Position numbers and translations under genes: made by a program. The notes beneath the pieces were generated by a model. That model was not told the DNA's origin, did no database searches, and was given only the letters and a program-made list of their open reading frames with translations. Below, piece after piece: positions 48,201-57,200 of a stretch of DNA of 64,000 nucleotides; position 1 is the stretch's first letter, and each line of letters starts with the position of its first letter. This stretch comes from Gibbula magus (taxonomy: Eukaryota > Mollusca > Gastropoda > Trochida > Trochidae), in NCBI GenBank assembly GCA_936450465.1, contig OW388304.1, positions 11,378,708-11,442,707 of the forward strand, in the 5' to 3' direction.

Positions 48201-51200
48201 GATAACTAGTCTGACTAGACTACCAGATGTGATAACATCACACTTGGGATATATGGAACCTGACACCCCTGCAGCAAAGTAGACTCTGCTAAATCTGTTG
48301 GAACTCTTCTGTCTGCAAAGATAGAGAATCATGAATGTCAATGAAGTGTTCTTTTTGGGTCCTTCCGGATTTCAATTTGCAAAATTTGTTTTGATTTTGG
48401 TGGAAGTTTTCATTTGTTAGTTAATGACTAGTAAGAAAACTGTCTTACATGAAAAAAATATTAATTGAGAAACATCAGATATAATTAGAATAATAAATAT
48501 GAACCAATATTTGAAAAATATGTTTATGTTACGTAGTACAGAAGATATTGTTAAAAAGTAAGACCAAGCTGATACCCCCCAGTTTTGTGAATCCTTCTGA
48601 ATGTTTTAAACATTCTCCATATGATAGTAGGTAGGAAATGTCATTGAAATGTACCATTATTGGGTTGATGTTTCCCAGAATATCAGGATCCAGTCAACCC
48701 TACAATATAGTAGACTCTTCAGGCTGTTCAATGCTTAGTGCAGTAAATGTCATGGAACAATCTTTATAAAGGGGTGAACTGAGGTCGACATGTGTTCCTG
48801 GATGGGTGTGGATGGAACAAATGTACACCACTATCTGTCTGTTTTGGCAATTTATCAAGATTTCCTGGAATCTTTACAGATACTTTGCCTTGACAATCTG
48901 TCTCTAATTCTTGTAAAATAAATATGAAGTTAATTTTTAGCTCATCTGGCCTGAAAGGCCCGATGGGCTTATGGCATGGGATGGCGTCCGTCCGTAAACT
49001 TTTCGCTTTTTCGACTTATTCTCCAGAACCAATGACTCCAGAGAGCTGAAATTTAATGTACAGACTCCTTGGCTGAAGGGGATACTAAATTGTAAATTTG
49101 GTGACCCTGTGACCCCAAATGTGGGTCACAGGGGTCATAACCTTAAAAGCTATTTTCATCTTCTTCTCCAGAACCAATGACTCCAGAGAGCTGAAATTTT
49201 ATGTACAGACTCCTTGGCTGAAAGGGATTCTAAATTGTAGATTTGGTGACCCTGTGACCCCAAGTGTGGCTCACAGGGGTCATTACCTAAAAAAAACTAT
49301 TTTCATCTTCTTCTCCAGTCCCAATGAACGTAGAGAGCTGAAATTGTATGTATATACTCCTTGACTGAAGGGGATTCTAAATTGTAAATTTGGTGACAGT
49401 GAGACCCCAAATATTGGGTCACAGAGGCAATGACCTAAAATGCTATTTTCATCTTCATCTCCAGTCCCAATGGCTCTAGCGAGCTGAAATTTTATGTACA
49501 GACTCCTTGGCTGTAAGGGATTCTAAATTGTAAATTTGGTGAGTCTGTGACCCCAAATATGGGTCACAGGGATCATAATCTAAAAGCCTATTTCAGTTTA
49601 CAGCATCTTTCTGAGATTATATGTGCACTTCAATCAGTAAGTAGGTAAGGGAGGTAATTTTAAAGAAAACAGCTGAGTTAAAGGCATTTCATCTTTCTGA
49701 TGTGAGAGTTCTAACATGTGCTTTGAGAATATAATATGTCTGATGAAAAAGAGATATTTAGAATTAAAAACTTAGAATTGGAGGTCTAACAAAAATTATA
49801 AGTCATATTTTATCTTTGTCTCACATTTCACATATGAGTAATTATTTGTATTTTGCAAGTGAATTTGCTGATAAAGGTACACAAGTCTAAAAGTATTCTA
49901 AAGACTTAATACAGAATCTTTTATTAAATCTAATATTATGTTCTTTGTAATTTAAGAGTAAATAATGGAGTTTTTTAATATCTCATGATATTGTGTAATT
50001 ATTTGGAGAATTAATTAATTAATTAATTAATGAGAATTTCCAGTACGAGTCAATTTGGTATACCTTATTTATATCATATTTTATACTTTATAACTGATTT
50101 AGTTTTCAATTAAGAATTAAAACAATATAATGCAAAGGTGTATGATATTCATAAAGAATGTTGATTTATGTGTAACCAATTTTGATAATAATTAGCAGGG
50201 GTCATGACCTAAAAAGGTTTTTTTCATTTTCTTCTACAGCCCCAGGCCATTATTGCAATAGCTTACAGTGGTGAATTGTATGCAAAGAATTGTACCCGGT
50301 ATATTCATTATTATATAATGTGTGTACGATCTTAAAAAATAGTATGATCTCTCCACCACATTATTATATGTTTGATACCAGCAATTTATTTCCAAGCTTT
50401 GTGTTGCTCTTTCAACACATATATATAGCAGATTGGCAAAGTTATGGTAACAAAATATTTTTAAACTGCTTTAATCGTTTCACTACCTAGATTCTTATTA
50501 CTACATTCCATTATCTGACCATTGCTATAAAGTCCACTCCATAACATACCCCACTTATTATCTCCTGATGAGCTACAGAGGCCATGGCTCTATTTTTACC
50601 ATTTCCATGGATACATAACTTAATGATTTATTTCAGGAGCAGAACTCAAAAACTGCCATGGATGTATTTTTAGCTCATCTGGCCTGAAAGGCTCGAATGG
50701 CTCATGGCATGGCACGGCACGGTGTCCGGCCTCTGTCTGTCCATCCATCCGTCCGTCCGTCTGTAAACTTTTCGCATTTTGTCTTCTTCTCCAGAACCAC
50801 TTGGTCTAAGGAGCTGAAATTTTGTGTGCAAACTCCTTGGTTCATAGTCACTGTTATTCAACAACTATTCTTCAATAAATTTTCCCAAAGGCGGGGGATA
50901 TGGCCGACTCTGTCTGCTTGTTCATTTTCTTCTACAGCCCCAGGCCATTATTGCAATAGCTTACAGTGGGGAATTGTATGCAAAGAATTGTACCCGGTAT
51001 ATTCATTATTATATAATGTGTGTACGATCTTAAAAAATAGTATAATCTCTCCACCACATTATTATATGTTTGATACCAGCAATTTATTTCCAAGCTTTGT
51101 GTTGCTCTTTCAACACATATATATAGCAGATTGGCAAAGTTATGGTAACAAAATATTTTTAAACTGCTTTAATCGTTTCACTACCTAGATTCTTATTACT

Positions 51201-54200
51201 ACATTCCATTATCTGACCATTGCTATAAAGTCCACTCCATAACATACCCCACTTATTATCTCCTGATGAGCTACAGAGGCCATGGCTCTATTTTTTTTTT
51301 TTAAATTCATGAATTTTCCAGACATGTTGAAAATAACCATCCTTTGTTTCGTGCAATAATGGTTTCTGAAAGTGATGCACATTTCCATGATTATTTATGC
51401 TATTTGGATTTGAGAAAAATGAAAACCTCACACCTTTTAGTAAAAACAATCGTAACACTAAGATTTAGGCACAAACTTTTGTTATCCCCATCATATGAAA
51501 ACAAAGACTTTATTTAAAGTTTGTCCAATTGTTATTTTCTATGAGTCAGGGACTGAGTCATTTCATGTCAACAGCAGAGTTTGAATGGACACATCTGACT
51601 AACTCTGTCAGTCACAAGGATGATGAGCTGATATTGATTCAAAGGATAATGAAACAAATGAAGCAAAGTCACTATCTCTTTAACTACCTCCCTGCTGAAA
51701 GCATCCAAATCTGCCCAAAATCTTCAAGTAATATTAGTTCCTTCAACTGGACCCTGTAAAAGGTTAAGAAAATAATAGTTATGTGACTTAATATATTGGT
51801 AGACCATAATAATAAAGAAGGTCAAGGTCACCTTCTTTAACCCCGTGGAATATAAGAATAAAAGAAGGTCAAGGTCACCTTCTTTAACCCTCTCCATTCT
51901 GTATGCATTCACAGCTGCCCAAATTCTGGTCTTTTTCAATTTGAGAGGATAATGAACAAGTAATGTAAGTGAAACACAAAAATAGGCCAAGTCATGTAGT
52001 TTTTTTAAAAACAAGAACCAGAAGCGATTTTGCATGCTGCAAATTTCATCAAACATAAATTAAATTTAGTTTATTTAAAGGGATATTATATCCCAGCCCG
52101 TCCAACAGCTGTCAGTGTTTTTGTTCAATACTCCCATATAAATTGACAAAGTAAAACTATTTTTTAAGCTTAATTGTCATTTGCTATTTATGATAAAATC
52201 TGTTTAAAAGCTTGTGTATTCTAAAACAATGGAAGAAATGTTACAGCTGACAATCTAATTTTGGCATCAGGAAGACAAATTATAAACAGCCTCTCTGTCC
52301 AATGACCACAAATAGGATTGTGTTTTCTCTCTCTTTCCCCCTATTTCTACTTGACTATAATATAATATTGTATTTATTTCTGCTATTTCTAAAGTAACCT
52401 ACACGTTTTCCTAACATTGGTTGATCAGGTCATGTATAGAGTTGTCAACGATATCACATACACAAATATGACATGGAACTATAAATAGAGACTGGGTGAG
52501 CCTAATGATAAAGATTAGGTATGACTACAGTCCAGAGAGCACTTGTTGGATTTTACGTAATAATCCAACTTTACTTTAAAACTATGTGGGATTATATGAC
52601 CTCTGCATGGTTCCATATCCATCTGCGATTAAGGTGGTGTCAAGGCTTTGGATCGGTATGTTTGAGTGGGAAAATAGAACAATAACTTTCACTTTGTCTG
52701 TCTGTCTGTAATAACTATCACTTAGATCATATGTCGACTGAAGTTCAATCTGTGAAATGTTTACTCTAATTATATACTCTTATTTGTATTTAACACAGGT
52801 ATTGTTATATGTATGTATATGGTTGAAATTATAACAATATTATAAGATATAAACTGATATAAAGCATGCCAGACTGTTCAAAATGTAATATTAAAAGCTA
52901 AAGTATGTCTATAACATATCTAAAAAGTTCAATATTGAAATTGAAAAGGTATTCAGGTTAGGAAAGGTAAGGTAGTTCTTAATTTTGTAAAAAAAAATGT
53001 TACTGTGTTCAATATCCAATTTAGAGACTAAGATTTAGTCTAGAAAATAAATAATGATGGGTGTATATATAATGATAGATCTAAAGCAAGATGTGGAACT
53101 CTTCCTGGAGGAGATAATAATGCTTCTTTATGTTTTATGTTAAACTTCCTCTTATACATATTTAGTGTCACTCAGCACATGGAACAAACCAAGTTATCTC
53201 CCTTGCAACACATCTCGCGTATATTGCAAGATGTATAAAATCATGCATTGTGTTGTGCTGTGAGTGACAGAGGTTACAGAAAACTTACAGAAAACATGTT
53301 TCAGTGCTTAAAGAAAGTACAAATCTTTTGATATCTGCATTACGACTTTCATGATGTTAAAATCACTGTCAAACTTTGAATAAGCAAAGACAGTGAATGT
53401 GAGAAGCATACCCTATAAAATGACAGAATAAAAAGACACAAAATCTAAATGTCACAACAGAAAAGTTCCAAAAAAGTTGGATCAATAAAAGTAAACCTTT
53501 TTGTAGTGAACATTTTACAGTTTTTCTCTTGTCAAACTTTTTTCATATACATTTTGCTTTTCGCAATTATTCGGTGTATGAAAAAAAGCCCCCAAAATCA
53601 TAGCATTGGGTCAAATTTTAGGGTCGGCGGTTTCATGACAAGAAAATCCTTTTGCAAAAACTTGTATTTGTATGTAGCTGACACATTGGGGAATAACAAG
53701 TTTGTTCTTTTTAAAGCAGACAAAACACAAAGCCCTTTGTTATTTCTACCAGGTAGTATCATCATGCATGAGTGATGTATGTAATATTACATTATAATGT
53801 ACGTACAAAACAAGATAATAAATTAATATACAACACTCTTCCTGGATATGTCCATAACATACCACTGTGTTAAGTTCACGGTGTCTATAACCTTCCGCTG
53901 TGACAGCTAACAGGAACACATCACAAAGTTTCATTGCATAAAAGTTGCTAACCAGAGCATGACACTCAGCAAATATATAAGTTCTTGAAAGACATGGAAA
54001 GACAAATTTTGAGTTTTGAAGATGCTCTTCGTACAAAGGATTATTCAGCTTTTTCGACAGGTTTGGAATTTTTTTCTATCCGTTCAGATGAATTTATATG
54101 ATGATTACATGAGAGAGACGTTATGGTTTATCCCATTTTAACTTGTGTGAGCAAGTGAGTTTTAGAATACTTTCTGTTGTTTTTTTTAGACAATACAAGA

Positions 54201-57200
54201 TATATGAATTATTATAGTCAAATAAGAAATTATGAAATGTATTCAACCTCATGAAATTGTGAGAAATTTTGTTATAAAACATGGTTTAATATAAAAAATG
54301 TAAGAAAACAATGGCAGTTCATTAATTGATCTAGTTACTGGTTTTAATTGTTCATTTACCATTTTACATTCCTGCATATTTTGTGTTAATGCATGTATAG
54401 CCACGTTCAGTTTGTCAAGTCAGGTATGGCAGACTGAAGACATTTAATTGACCTTGTCTTTGGCCATGGTATTTATAATACATTATATGACCCAATTTAA
54501 AACTTACCAGCTGGCTTTGTTTGAAGAATGATTTATTTTCGAAACTGTGTAAAATATTGTTGCATTGACTTAAAAAATTAAGAATATTAAAAACATGAAA
54601 ATGAATGAAAAAATAATTCAAATCATTGTTTTACAGGGTTCCTCTGACAGTGCTGCCAACACAGATGTTGGAAACGTTGACGTTGACAGGGTGTGTCCAC
54701 CGCGGGTGAAAGATGACTACCAGTATGGAGTCGCCTACGCTAAGAGCCACAAACAGGAAAAACATGCCAAAATCATCCGCGATCCCGAACCGGTCCGCTT
54801 CAGGAAGAAGGGTCGGCGGCAATCCTCCCCGAACTCTGACAAAGATTCGGCCATTGGCGGTGCGTCCGAGCTTGGCCAGTCTTTCTACAGTGACGGGGGA
54901 TTCAACCGTGATTCTTTCTATTCCACCTGCACGGCTGAAAGTGGCTTTGAAAATATGCCAGACAATTTTGAGGATGAAGGTAGTGGAGGTGAAGGGTTTG
55001 CTTTGTCTAGATATCCCTCCTTGAGTCAATCCCTTGCCGTCAACTTCAGTCCTAAATCTCTCAATAATAAGAACGCTGCACAGTCAGGTGACACTTCATT
55101 TAATTCTGACGACAAGTCACATCTGACGGTGGAAACATGTGGCAATTTGGAACACACGAGTATAATGTTGACACCTCCATCTGACGACATGTCATCACAT
55201 CATTCGGGGAAGGAAAGAGAGGTAGCTGGACAGTTGACGGTGGACAAATCGGACAATAGTCGGTCCCTTAGTGCAGATTATGATGCTTCTTTAGAGATAT
55301 CCGAATCTCTGCAGAGCTACAGTGGTGGTACCGGGAGCTTAGCAGACTGGAGTTGTGATGACGAGGATCGGGACGCAATGTCTCCATTACCAAATATTTC
55401 CGGATCTCTGTCCGAACATCAATTCAAACAATCATTACTTCAGCGACTACGTGAGTGGTCGAGCTTTTCATATGATGACAATTCACGATCGCCAACTCCT
55501 GACCATTTCACAATGTCAAGGTCAATTCGGAGGAGTCGTAGTTTAGACCGGCATATATCCGGAGTGTGCACACCTGATAGTGAAATATTTGAAAATGAAG
55601 TGATAGACTTTAGCGGACACACTACAAAGAACCTAGAACACATAGAAGGCGAGCTTCAAGATATTCAGGATGAGTTTTCAATGATTACATCCCAGCTCTC
55701 AGATCTAATACACCGTGGTGACGAGGAAAAAACAAAGGGCAGAGAGCAGAGCCCAATGGCCAGACGCGCTTGTCGATTGGTTCATCGAGCGAAAGCACGC
55801 TGGGAAAGATCTCCGAGCCTGTCGTATTCAGACTCAGAGAGATCATCGCGAGAAGGTAGTGTTGAACTCTGTTGGGATCTGGGAGACATCGGTGATGAAG
55901 AACTACCACGGACAATGAGAAACAGGAGGAAGTTCCGACGGAAACGACAGAATACTCTGGTTGCTGAGGAACGTCTAAGGAGAAAGTCTGAACCAAACCT
56001 ATCATCGTCTGACGGTTCACCTGCAAAGCATATGCTCAGTGATACCTCAGATTCAAAGGGAGATAACTTGCAGGAAGAAAATGCACCACAGCCAGGCTTA
56101 AGTCCTACTAGAGGTAAGTCATCTTTCTGAATTCAAACTCATTACTTTTGTGACTTGATTTATACTTGGATACATGTATCATTAATTCTCACCTCTTTGA
56201 AAGTACCCCTCATAGCTTTGCTGAAAATTATTGTTTACAAGTGTCTGTGTATCATTGAAGTTTCTTCAGATTGAAGAATAAGTTGAATATAAGGTTTGTA
56301 ATGAAGGAACCTGTGTAGTTGAAAGAAGATAACGTATTCATATATGTTATCGGTAATATACTCTTAGAACATATTGGGTAAAAATATCTTACACTTCAGC
56401 TGCTGGATCAATTAATATCCAAACTTTCGTTGTGGCCAATTAACTGGAATCGTTTACAAATTCAGGGTTTGACTAAAGAAGTGTCTCCAAATATTTTAGG
56501 ACGAACTTAGATATCTGTTGGAAGACGTTTGTAATAATGATTTCAAAATAAATTATTTTGTATCTGTTCACTTAGACAAACCGCCAGGCAGATTAAAAAA
56601 CATCGGGGAGAGTGTGGTTATACAGGACTATGCAGAGCGAGAGTGGAAGGGAGAGACTCCGAGAGCCAACACAATCAGAGAGGTAGGTGCCGGAAAATAT
56701 TTAAATGTTTGTTAGAATTGTAATCTTTACCATAATGGATGCCCTTTAAATGAAGAAACATTACAACTTCAGTCTCTTGTAGTTTTCGTCTTCATATATA
56801 GGATAACAACAAACATCCAAGTGTTACGCTAACCAATAATCGAATGGGGTGCTTGTCAGATGTCAAAATATTTCATAACATTTGGTTTGACATATACAAA
56901 GTTTGAGCGTGTATGGTCTCTCTCAAGTATATAATTCAATTCATATATCAAATTATTCCTATTTAGGGACGATGCTATGTTTTTCAAGATTCATTGATAC
57001 AGATGATCAACTCTTTCAGGCATACGCTGCAATCCCTAACAAGATGAACTGCCAACATCTCAAGCAAATAAGGGGAGATAACTATTGTGCAGTGAGGGGC
57101 TGCTTATATCAAGTGCTGAGTCAGGGCCTGCAGGTAACTAAAGGCTGGCCAGGTATCGTGGATACTATCAACAAGCTCCATCAGTTGTACAGGGAGCCAG

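Noticed and set aside
50697..51188. 163-residue ORF rich in Ser-Val-His-Pro at its start
   Set aside because: The Pro/Ser/Val run is the translated GTCCGTCC tract of family 1 copy 3.
51529..51759. 76-residue ORF that looks protein-like in composition
   Set aside because: No domain, no splice sites in frame, and located in the intron; not enough to call.
56903..57019. In-frame extension upstream of exon 4
   Set aside because: The frame is open, but CTCTTTCAG at 57011-57019 is a clear acceptor and the upstream residues do not resemble the family, while exon 3 supplies the matching preceding segment.
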